From Pseudomonadota bacterium (lineage in GTDB: Bacteria; Myxococcota_A; Polyangia; GCA-2747355), in contig JADJDT010000026.1 of NCBI GenBank assembly GCA_016702545.1, positions 1 through 64,000 of the forward strand: a stretch of 64,000 nucleotides of DNA, in the 5' to 3' direction. This document shows, one piece after another, positions 1 to 7,648 of the stretch (positions are counted from its first letter, which is position 1; the number at the start of each line of letters is the position of its first letter). Below the pieces are notes generated by a model. The model was not told the DNA's origin and searched no databases. It was given only the letters and a program-made list of their open reading frames with translations. Both the position numbers and the translations under genes were made by a program.

Positions 1-1295
1 AGTGCGCGCGCTGCAGCAACGCCTGCCCGGCCTTCAACACTGATAAGCCGCTCAGCCCAATGGAGCTGGTGCTCGACCTGAAGCACGAGATCCAGCAGCG
101 CGGCGAGCTGTTGCTGCGGCTCTCGCAGCCCGGCTGGGAGGCGCTGCAGGCCGGCGCCGGCGAGGTGGACGCGGCGACGGCTCTGCCGCCGGGCGACCGC
201 GAGCTGCTGGCGACGCTGAAGGCGCTGCCGCCGCTGGTCGGCGGACGGATCAAGGACGAGACGCTGTGGGCCTGCACCACCTGCGGTGCCTGCGAGGCGG
301 AGTGTCCCGTCTTCATCGAGCACCCGCTGAAGATCCTGCAGATGCGGACGCACCTGGTGCTCGAGCAGGGGCGGCAGCCGCCCGAGCTGGCGCGGATGTT
401 CCGCGGGCTCGAGAACAACCAGAACCCCTGGGGCCTCGGCGCCGACCAACGGATGGACTGGGCCGCGGGCCTCGACGTGCCGGTGCTGGCCGAGAAGGGG
501 CGCGCCGAGTACTTGCTGTGGATCGGCTGTGCGGGCTCCTTCGACGATCGCGGCCAGAAGATCGCGCGCGACTGGGTCGCCCTGTTGCAGCAGGCAGGCG
601 TGGACTTCGCCGTGCTCGGGGCCGAGGAGGGCTGCACCGGCGACGCGGCGCGCCGCGCGGGCAACGAGCTGCTCTTCCAGACGCTGGCCGAGGCCAACCT
701 CGAGCTCTTTCGGCGCTACGAGGTGCAGAAGATCCTCGTCTCCTGTCCGCATTGCTTCCATAGCTTCAAGCACGAGTACCCGCAGCTCGGTGGCCAGTTC
801 GAGGTCTGGCATCACAGCCAGTTCTTGGCGCGCCTGGTCGCCGAGGGGCGCCTCCAGCCGACGAGCAAGCTGACGGAGCCGGTGGTCTTTCACGACCCCT
901 GCTACCTCGGGCGCTGGAACCACGAGTACGAGGCCCCGCGCGCCCTGCTGGCCCAGCTCGGTCCGACGCAGACGGACGGCAGTGGCGCGCCGCCGCGCGA
1001 GCTGCCACGACACCATGCCAAGAGCTTCTGCTGCGGTGCGGGCGGCGCACGGATGTGGGTCGAGGAGGACGCCCCGCGCGTCAACGTCGAGCGCAGCCGC
1101 GAGGCCGCGGCGAGCGGCGCCAGCGTGGTCGCCACGGCCTGCCCCTTCTGCAACGTGATGCTGGGCGACGGCATGAAGCAGCTCGACTGCGACGAGCGCG
1201 TCGAGGTCCTCGACGTGGCGCAGCTCCTGGCCCGCAGCACCGGCGCGCGGCCGCGGTCGGCGGCCGGGCGTGAGGGCGGGAGCGCGAGCGCCTGA
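1..1295 (+). CDS. CCG-domain Fe-S oxidoreductase subunit (3' part)
   Basis: The reading frame is open from base 3, so the true start lies before the window; 430 residues are visible. The first visible residues carry the last three cysteines of a 4Fe-4S motif (C1, C4, C8-Pro). A complete second cluster, C-x2-C-x2-C-x3-C-Pro, begins at base 273. Two CCG (cysteine-rich) domains follow, with signatures such as SCPHCFHSF, HDPCYLG, FCCGAGGARMW and TACPFCNVMLG. This is the layout of heterodisulfide-reductase-like and FadF/EtfD/GlpC-like subunits that pass electrons to quinone or thiol partners. In relatives the missing N-terminus is often a membrane heme-b domain. A role as ETF:quinone oxidoreductase is inference; the family call is firm. 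The next gene starts 76 bp downstream with its own promoter-like sequence. Confidence 0.85.
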   Translation, partial: CARCSNACPAFNTDKPLSPMELVLDLKHEIQQRGELLLRLSQPGWEALQAGAGEVDAATALPPGDRELLATLKALPPLVGGRIKDETLWACTTCGACEAECPVFIEHPLKILQMRTHLVLEQGRQPPELARMFRGLENNQNPWGLGADQRMDWAAGLDVPVLAEKGRAEYLLWIGCAGSFDDRGQKIARDWVALLQQAGVDFAVLGAEEGCTGDAARRAGNELLFQTLAEANLELFRRYEVQKILVSCPHCFHSFKHEYPQLGGQFEVWHHSQFLARLVAEGRLQPTSKLTEPVVFHDPCYLGRWNHEYEAPRALLAQLGPTQTDGSGAPPRELPRHHAKSFCCGAGGARMWVEEDAPRVNVERSREAAASGASVVATACPFCNVMLGDGMKQLDCDERVEVLDVAQLLARSTGARPRSAAGREGGSASA

Positions 1296-1336
1296 GCCGA
1301 CGGGGACGATCGCTTGGGACGCACATCGTCCGCGTT

Positions 1337-1365
1337 TTGACTTCATCGGGAGCGGCCAGTATCGT
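1337..1365 (+). promoter_or_regulatory. Sigma-70-like promoter, possibly leaderless transcript
   Basis: TTGACT at 1337-1342, a 17-nt spacer, then TATCGT at 1360-1365. The expected transcription start (about 1371-1373) falls on the ATG at 1372, so the mRNA may be leaderless, which fits the absence of a Shine-Dalgarno sequence there. Confidence 0.45.
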
Positions 1366-1371
1366 GCCACC

Positions 1372-1916
1372 ATGTTGAGATCGTGTCGGTTGGCGCGAGC
1401 GCGGCCTGGGCTGTGGGCGTGGGCGCTGACGTTAACGTTGGCGCTGCGCTGATCGGAGTCGGCTGCGGCGATGAGGGCAAGCCGACGCCAGGTTTCGCGG
1501 GGCCCTGCGACACACCGATGGCGGCGGTGGTCGGCTGCCCGGCCGCCGGTGTGGGCAGCCTGGCGCCGCTCTCGGCCATCGACGGCGCCTGCGACCGGCT
1601 CGTGAGCTGCGGCATCCTCGCCGCGGAGTATCTGGTGCCGGCCGGCGGCGGTCGAGAGCATCGGCTCGACTACCGCTGGTGCGTCGACCTGCTGCGCCAG
1701 CCCCCCAACGATCCCTGCGCCGGCACGCGCCTCGACGCCGACGTTCGCGACGCGGCCGTAGCTTGCATCCTGACCACGCCCTGCACGGCGCTGGGGCTGC
1801 CGCTCAGTCAGAAGCTCAAGGGCAGCGAACGCGATCCGCTCGACCGCTATAGCTGCAACAACGACAGTGCGATTTGGACCGCGACGGTCTGCGACCATGG
1901 CTTGCTGCGTTACTAG
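1372..1916 (+). CDS. Cys-rich putative lipoprotein, frame broken near 1450
   Basis: The function is not recognised. From ATG 1372 the protein begins with basic residues and a hydrophobic run (MLRSCRLARARPGLWAWALT), a good signal peptide, but this frame stops at 1452. The next frame continues at the same place with ALIGVGCGDE, an ideal lipobox and +1 Cys, and runs to 1916. The two halves make one lipoprotein if a single base is missing or extra near 1440-1455. An alternative GTG start at 1383 in the second frame gives an N-terminus with no positive charge and is a poor signal peptide. The mature part of about 150 residues has more than ten cysteines, which suggests disulfides. It is either a sequence error or a true frameshift. 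Confidence 0.55.
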
Positions 1917-3748
1917 CGCATCAGCCGCGCCGAGGCGTGCTGCGCGGCGCCGCTCGCGGCGCGGGCCCGCCGCGCTGCGCGCGCTGTGGGTGGCGACGCT
2001 GCTGAGGCTCGGCTGCCGCCGCCGCTCCGAGCGAGCCGCAGCGACCGGCCGCGACGGACCAGGACCAGCGCAATGCCCTGCTCGAGCTGCTGCAGCGCCG
2101 GCCCCGCAGCCTGGACGTCGAGAGCTGGCGCGCGCAGCGGCGCGAGGCGGCCCGCGAGCTGGGCCGTCTGCGCGAGCCACGGGCGGTGGCGACGCTGCTG
2201 AGCATCGTCGGCGCCGAGCGCTTCGACGTCATCCTCGAGATCGCGATCGATGCGCTGGGCAACATCGGCGACGCGCGGGCAATCGAGCCGCTGCGGGCGC
2301 TGCTGAGCGATCCCTCGCTCGATGCCTACGTGCGTGACGCGACGGCGACCGCGCTCGGCAGGCTCGGCGCGGCCGCGCCCGCGACGACCCCCACCACGGG
2401 CGCGGGCGTGCCGACCGAGGGCGCGGGACTCGGGGCGACCGGCTCGGGCACGACCACGGGCGCGCCCGCCCTGACCGGCACCGACTCCGGCCCGCCGCCG
2501 CCTGCGGTCGAGGCCAAGGCCGGTGGCGCCGGGGGGCGGCGACTGAGCTTTGACCAGCTCCATCCGCCGCCAGCGCCGCGCATCGCCACCGATGCGCTGG
2601 CCGTCGCCGAGCGCCTCGAGTTCGTGGCGAGCAGCGGCGAGCTCGGCTGGGACGGGGGGGCCGACCGGGTGCGCGCCGCCCTGGCCCTTGGGGCGCGCTA
2701 TCGCCGACAGCTCGAGCGCCCGAGGATCGGCTACTCGATCGACGCGGCGACGGACCTCGACTTCCGCGTGATCGATCCGCCGCGGGCCGACGACACGAGC
2801 TGGATGCTGCAACACGGGCTGCGACTGCGGCCGGAGCTGCGGTACTACCCATTTCTCACCGATCTGCCGCGGCTCTGCGGACAGGTCAGCGGCGGCCTCG
2901 ATTACGGCTTCGGCCTGGGTAGCCCCGCGGCCGCGCTGGAGCGGCGCACGAGCTTCGGCGCGGTCGCCAGCGTCGCGCTGGGGCCCGCCTACGGGCGGAT
3001 CTACGACCTCGGGCCACGCCTGCGGCTGCAGCGCTTCGAGCGCGTGCTGCGCCGCTCGGGCTGGATCGACCAGCCCCTCGATCCGGTACTGGCGAATCGT
3101 CTGGTGGCGAGCTGGTACGCGCTGCGCGACAGCATCGGGTCGTTCGCGCAGCTCGGACACGCGCTACGGGCGCTGCGCGAGAGCGGCGTGCTCGCCGCGG
3201 AGCTCGACGCGGCGACGATCTACCGCCTGATCCGCGTGCTCGATGATCCGCAGCTCGACGAACGGCGCGCCGGGTACCTGCTGCGCTTGGGCTACGGCTA
3301 CGCGCGGCAGGTCGTGCTCGACGCCGCGGACCACGATCTCGGCTTCCTCTACGCCAGCGCCGAGGGGGCCTGGCAGCGCAGCTCGGTGCGCGAGCGCTTC
3401 GCCCAGCTGCGCGTGACCTGGAACCAACTCGAGCGCGACAGCTACGCCATCGACGCCGAGGCCGGGCAACGTTGGTACCTCTACAACCGCGCCCTCGACC
3501 CGCTGGGCGTGCTCGGGGTCTCGGCCAGCGGGGGGATCAGCCAGCCGCAAGACGCGGCCTTCGAGGGCGCGGGCATCGCCTACCAGGTGCTGGCTGGCGG
3601 CACCTATGCGCGCTACTTCTCACGCGGCTCACGCGTCGAGGCGGCGCTGCGCGCGGGCCTCGACCGTCGGGGCGGACTCGTGCTGCTGACCTTCAGTGCC
3701 CGCTATGGCGTGGCCGGCGGCGCCTACGCAGCGAGCAGCGGTCGCTGA
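1897..3748 (+). CDS. Exported HEAT-repeat plus barrel-like protein, frame broken near 2001
   Basis: The intact part of the frame begins after a TGA at 2003-2005. Upstream in another frame, ATG 1897 gives a basic, then hydrophobic stretch ending ALRALWVATLL. Dropping one base near 2002 joins it to GSAAAAAPSEPQ, a natural signal-peptide end. The mature protein starts with two HEAT-like helical repeats (about 2090-2360; REPRAVATLLSI, DARAIEPLRALLS). A Thr/Gly/Pro linker follows, then about 380 residues with alternating aromatic and polar strands and a final strand typical of an outer-membrane barrel or periplasmic beta protein. A shorter product from GTG 2186 is possible but would lack a signal peptide. 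No specific family was recognised. Confidence 0.6.
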
Positions 3749-3770
3749 ACCCGAACGCCCCGAACGCCCC

Positions 3771-3816
3771 GCCGAGTCACTAGCGCTGGCCGCCCGCCGA
3801 GTCGCTAGCGCTGGCC
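3771..3816. repeat. 21-bp direct repeat at a 3' end
   Basis: Two 21-bp copies (3771-3791 and 3796-3816) differ at one base and are 4 bp apart. The second contains the stop codon and last codons of the leftward zinc-finger gene, so the first is a duplicated 3' end. It lies between convergent genes. Confidence 0.7.
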
Positions 3817-4938
3817 AATCGTGCACATCTGGCAGCGAAAGCGGCCGTGATGGATCAGCGACTCCGGCCAGCTGCTGACGCGCACGACGTGGTGCGCGCA
3901 ATAGACGTTGCCACAGCGATCGCAGCGGAAGCCGCGTCGACTCCAGACCGGGCCGCGGAAGCGACGCTTGCGCGGCCAGGTCACCTTGCGCCCGCACATC
4001 CGGCAGTCGCAGGTCGTCTCGACGCGAAACGACAGCGGGGAGCGCGCCGGCGCGCGCTCGGCCACCCGCCGCCGCACCGGACTCGAGGGCTCCTCCTCGG
4101 TCGGGACCGGCGCGCGCGCGGCGTCGGGTCGCGCGGGGGCGCCAGCGGCGAGCGAGCGCGCATTGCCACGCGCCGTCTCCCGCGCCAGGGCCGGGGTCTT
4201 CTCGGTGATGACGCGACCCACGCCACCGTCGCTGTCGGTGTCCTCGGGTCGGGCGCCGCCGCCCGGTCGGGTCGAGGCGCTGGCCGCACCGGCCCGGCTC
4301 GAACCCCCGCGACCCAGCGCGGCCTCACCGCTGCCGACGGCACCGCGCTGCGACGTCCGGGCGTCGCCGTCGCGCGCGAGGCGGCGCAGGATCGCCTTGC
4401 GCACGTCCTCCTCGCGAAAGAGGCTGCGTTGGCCGAACATCACGGTCTCGTGCTCTTCGGCCTCCACCGGCTCCGCCGTCGGCTCCCGAGCCGGGAGCGC
4501 CGGGATCGTGGGCAGGGACGCATCGGCGGTCACCAGCGATGCGAGCGCGACCGCGTCGCGGCCGAGCGTGGCCAGCGGGCTCTTCCTCGCCGCGGCGCCG
4601 GCGCGCCCCGCCGTGTCGACGCCCGCTCCTGGCGCGCGCGCCGCCGGCCGGCCGCGATCTCCGGCTGGCGCTGCCGCAGCACCACGATCGGCGGGTGCGC
4701 CAGCGCCTCGACCACTGCTCTCGAGCGGGTTGAGGTGCGAGGGCGGGTCGATCAGCGTGGCTTGCTCTTCGCGCTCCACGGGCGAGGGCGCATCGGCCCC
4801 GCGCTTGACCGCGTCGGGCCGGGGCCCGGCGCCGGGTCCCGCGTCCTGCTTGGGGAGCTTGGTCTTGTTGCCGCCCAACGAGTGTTTCCCCGTCCGTGCT
4901 GGGTCAAGGGCCAGCGTGCCGACCCGCGCTGTGCACAC
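3805..4938 (-). CDS. Zinc-finger protein with long disordered N-terminus
   Basis: A 377-residue protein of unknown function. Residues 1-300 are rich in Ala, Pro, Arg and Gly and are probably disordered. The last 70 residues form a compact cysteine-rich module: C310-x-C312-x2-C315, C339-x2-C342, C347-AHH and C369-x2-C372, with basic residues between. This looks like two zinc-ribbon or treble-clef sites and suggests nucleic-acid or protein binding. There is no signal peptide or membrane segment, so it is probably cytoplasmic. Position in the long low-complexity half is weak evidence for the exact start. It is convergent with the barrel-like protein and in the same direction as the Smr gene. Confidence 0.6.
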   Translation of the reverse strand: MCTARVGTLALDPARTGKHSLGGNKTKLPKQDAGPGAGPRPDAVKRGADAPSPVEREEQATLIDPPSHLNPLESSGRGAGAPADRGAAAAPAGDRGRPAARAPGAGVDTAGRAGAAARKSPLATLGRDAVALASLVTADASLPTIPALPAREPTAEPVEAEEHETVMFGQRSLFREEDVRKAILRRLARDGDARTSQRGAVGSGEAALGRGGSSRAGAASASTRPGGGARPEDTDSDGGVGRVITEKTPALARETARGNARSLAAGAPARPDAARAPVPTEEEPSSPVRRRVAERAPARSPLSFRVETTCDCRMCGRKVTWPRKRRFRGPVWSRRGFRCDRCGNVYCAHHVVRVSSWPESLIHHGRFRCQMCTIGQR

Positions 4939-5111
4939 CGAGGGCTAGCATCGGGCAAATCGCGTCCCGGAGCAAGGCGCCGACGCGGGGTGGGTCGTGG
5001 GGGCGCCGACGCCGCGGCTGTCGACGCGACCCGCGCCGGCGACGAAGCGCAGGCGCCAGCGTCGGCGGGACGGGTGCCGATGGTGTGCGCCGTCGGGCGG
5101 CGCCGAGCTCC

Positions 5112-5831
5112 TCAGCGCCGCAGCAGCAGGTAGATCGCGCCCGCGCCGCCGTCGCTGGCGCGGGCGCTGCAGAAGGCCATCGTGCACGGCGCCAGGGGGC
5201 CCTGCAGCAGCCAGGTCTTCAGCTGCTCCTTGAGCACCGGTACGCCGCCGGGGGAGTGCAGCCCGCGGCCGTGAACGATCAGCACGCAGCGCAGGGCGCG
5301 CCGACGGCTCTCCAGCACGAACTGCTGGAGCCGCGTCTGCGCCTCCTGGCGGCTGGCGCCGTGGAGGTCGAGGCGGGCCTCCACCGCCAGCTCGCCGCGG
5401 CGCAGACGGCGCAACCAGCGTCGATCGATACCCTGGGCGAGGCCCTCGATCGCCTCGTCGCCAAGGCCGAGGTCCACGACGGAGGAGCGCTCGCCGAAGG
5501 GCGGAGACGCCTCGCCGCGCTGCTGCGAGGCGTCGGCGGGTCGGACCCCGCCGCTGCGCCGGGGTCGTCGGTGTCGCGGCACCGGCGCCTCGGCCCGCTG
5601 CGGCGCGACGTCGGCCACGGCCTCGGCAAAGAGCTGCTGCGCGTCCGCTGCGATCACCGGAGCGGACGCCACGGTCCTCGCTGCGGCCGGCGCCGGCGCC
5701 GGCGCGGCGGGCAGGCGGGGTCGCACGGGCGCGGACGCGGGTACGGGCGCGGACGGCGCGGACGGCAGCGCTGCGCGCAGTGGACCGAGGTCTTGGAACG
5801 ATCGCAGGGGGTCGGGTCGTTGGTGCTTCAC
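5112..5831 (-). CDS. Smr/MutS2-type domain protein
   Basis: A 239-residue protein with a C-terminal Smr domain: LDLHG at 154-158, the HGRG loop at 187-190 followed by a Ser-Pro-Gly-Gly turn, and a closing GGAGAIYLLL strand. The N-terminal part resembles free-standing Smr proteins: an FAEAVADVAPQ segment precedes the domain after an Ala/Pro-rich leader. Smr domains are nucleases or nucleic-acid-binding modules; SmrB-type proteins cut mRNA at collided ribosomes and MutS2 acts on branched DNA. Which applies here cannot be told. The ATG at 5831 puts the conserved FxxDLG-like segment at the extreme N-terminus, as in relatives. Confidence 0.85.
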   Translation of the reverse strand: MKHQRPDPLRSFQDLGPLRAALPSAPSAPVPASAPVRPRLPAAPAPAPAAARTVASAPVIAADAQQLFAEAVADVAPQRAEAPVPRHRRPRRSGGVRPADASQQRGEASPPFGERSSVVDLGLGDEAIEGLAQGIDRRWLRRLRRGELAVEARLDLHGASRQEAQTRLQQFVLESRRRALRCVLIVHGRGLHSPGGVPVLKEQLKTWLLQGPLAPCTMAFCSARASDGGAGAIYLLLRR

Positions 5832-5950
5832 CGCGGGCTCCGCACGGCCACGGCCTCACGGTGCCATGCCGCGCGCCGTGGGGCCAGCGCGGCGCCTGCT
5901 GCGCCATTCGGACGCGCGCTCGCGGATCCGGGGGGGCTTGCGGCGAGCGC

Positions 5951-5993
5951 GCTGACGGGCCTGTGCTGACGGGGCTTGCTGACGGGGCTTGCT
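5951..5993. repeat. 13-bp short tandem repeat
   Basis: The unit GCTGACGGGGCTT is present at 5965-5977 and 5978-5990, with a degenerate copy before and a partial copy after. It lies upstream of the gene at 6024. Confidence 0.6.
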
Positions 5994-6023
5994 TGCGGGC
6001 GCGAGGTTGCCTAACGTCGCGGC

Positions 6024-6536
6024 ATGAACCCGGCAGTCATCTGCACCACGTTCTTCGATGCCGCGCGCCTGACGACCCTGATCGGCGAGCTCTCGGTACC
6101 GCAGCTCAAGGCCGTCCTGAAGAGCGGTGGCATCAAGATCAAGTCCAGCGCCACCGTGATCAGCCCCAGCCGCCGTCGCGCGCAGTGGGGTCAGCAGGCC
6201 GTGCAGGCCATCGGCGCCGGCAATGACGAGCTCGCGGCGGAGCTGCTGCAGCAGTTTCTGCTGCAGCACCGGCGGCAGCTGCTGATCGACTACCTCGATG
6301 CGCTGGGCGTCAAACACAACGCGGGTGAGACCGATCAGGGCTTTCTGAGCAGCGCGAGCGCCGAACGCGCGCGCGAGTGCGCCGCGCTGCTGCTGGCCCG
6401 TCACGATCCGGCCGAGACCGCAGCCTATCTGAGCTACATCGCCTTCCAGCAGCGATCGACGGTCTTCGAGGGCTGGGCGCCGCTGCTGCGCGTGGCCGTC
6501 GCGCCGACGCCCCCCGCAACGACCGATCAGCCCTGA
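6024..6536 (+). CDS. Hypothetical helical protein
   Basis: 170 residues with no recognised family. There is no signal peptide or membrane segment. Most of the sequence is predicted by eye to be amphipathic helix (for example ELAAELLQQFLLQHRRQL), with a Pro-rich tail. The ATG at 6024 is the first plausible start. The gene stands alone between leftward genes and is convergent with the cyclase gene, 20 bp away. Base composition is normal for the region and supports a real gene. Confidence 0.6.
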   Translation: MNPAVICTTFFDAARLTTLIGELSVPQLKAVLKSGGIKIKSSATVISPSRRRAQWGQQAVQAIGAGNDELAAELLQQFLLQHRRQLLIDYLDALGVKHNAGETDQGFLSSASAERARECAALLLARHDPAETAAYLSYIAFQQRSTVFEGWAPLLRVAVAPTPPATTDQP

Positions 6537-6554
6537 GGCGCCCGGCACGGCGCC
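6537..6554. terminator. Possible bidirectional hairpin between convergent genes
   Basis: GGCGCC, a 6-nt loop, then GGCGCC, in the 20-bp gap between convergent stop codons. There is no T-tract, so factor-independent termination is uncertain. Confidence 0.3.
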
Positions 6555-6556
6555 CG

Positions 6557-7648
6557 TCAGACGCGCCGCGGGGGGACCTCACGCATCCGTGGATCCTTGG
6601 GGCGCGCCTCCCGGCCGCGATCGCTCGGGCCGGACTCGGAGGGATCCGCGCCGACCGCGGGCCGGTCCTGAGCCGCGGGCGCCGCCGCTGCCTCGTCACC
6701 GCTGGCGTAACCAGCGGCCAGCGGCGCGCCGCCGCGGCGGGCGCGCTGCTCGGGATGGATCTCGAGCACGCAGCGGCCCTCCTGGAAGATGCGCGCCACG
6801 CCGGTGGTCTCGGACACGGCGATGGCGATCGACTCGGTGTCCTGGGAGATGCCCGCCGCCGCCATGTGTCGCGCACCGAGCCCGAGCGGCAGCGAGATCT
6901 GCTTGTCCTTGACCTCCTCGAACTTGAGGTAGCGGCCGGCCGAGAGCACCACGCCGTCCTCGCGGATGATGAAGGCCCCGTCGAGCACGGCGAAGTTCTT
7001 GATCGCGTCGCGCACCTTCGGGTTGAGGATGTTCTTCTCGTTCTCCGAGTAGCCCTGGAAGGGGTTGAGGGTCAGCTGCCGCGACTTCTCCAGCACGGCC
7101 GCCGTGTCGCCGACGACGAGGATGGTGCCGAGCGGGTGTCCCTCCCAGCCGTCGCGCGCGATCTCCACCGCCAGGTCGATCACCGACTCGAGGATCGTCG
7201 ATGGGATGCGATCGGTGCCGACCACGCCGAAGCCGGTATCGACGCTCTGGGAGTCGTCCCCGCCGATCGTCACGACCATCAGCGTGTCGGGGTACGAGGC
7301 GGGGCCACGACCCATCACGCCGAGCACGACCTCGCCCTCCTTCAGCAGCCCCTTGGCGATGCCGCCGACCAGCGCGATCTTGAAGCGCTCCTGCCGCGGG
7401 ATGTCGTAGGTGGGCATCGGCAGGGTCTCGATCCCCATCGCCTCGATCACCTGCCGCTGCGCGTCGCTGGTCACGGCTTGCACGAGCTTGCGTCGCGCGG
7501 CCGACTTCGGGCGCACCAGCTCCTCGGGCAGCGGCAGATCGCCGATGTAGAGCAGGTGCCGGAACTCGGGCTTCCCCGCCAGCACCCCGGCGGCGCGCAA
7601 TAGCTCGATCTGGATCGGCGTAATGATTTCCATCCCCTCAATCCGCAT
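6557..7648 (-). CDS. dacZ: DacZ-type diadenylate cyclase (c-di-AMP synthase)
   Basis: A cytoplasmic protein of 363 residues that would make c-di-AMP from two ATP. The C-terminal DAC domain carries the catalytic DGA motif at 223-225 (VLDGAFIIREDG). The second motif is at 260-262, in GLGARHMAAAGIS, where the usual Arg-His-Arg is Arg-His-Met; the rest (GISQDTESIAIAVSETTG) matches the family. The N-terminal 190 residues contain LVGGIAKGLLKEGEVVLGV and resemble the pyruvate-kinase C-terminal-like fold fused to DAC in archaeal-type DacZ enzymes. There are no membrane helices, unlike CdaA, and no DisA DNA-binding tail. The ATG at 7648 overlaps the end of prkA by 11 bp; an internal ATG at 7633 is also possible. 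The tail after residue 300 is Ala/Arg-rich. Activity with the RHM variant is inferred. Confidence 0.8.
   Translation of the reverse strand: MRIEGMEIITPIQIELLRAAGVLAGKPEFRHLLYIGDLPLPEELVRPKSAARRKLVQAVTSDAQRQVIEAMGIETLPMPTYDIPRQERFKIALVGGIAKGLLKEGEVVLGVMGRGPASYPDTLMVVTIGGDDSQSVDTGFGVVGTDRIPSTILESVIDLAVEIARDGWEGHPLGTILVVGDTAAVLEKSRQLTLNPFQGYSENEKNILNPKVRDAIKNFAVLDGAFIIREDGVVLSAGRYLKFEEVKDKQISLPLGLGARHMAAAGISQDTESIAIAVSETTGVARIFQEGRCVLEIHPEQRARRGGAPLAAGYASGDEAAAAPAAQDRPAVGADPSESGPSDRGREARPKDPRMREVPPRRV

Noticed and set aside
3629..3997. Leftward frame between the barrel-like gene and the zinc-finger gene
   Set aside because: It overlaps both recognised genes and has no motif or start signal.
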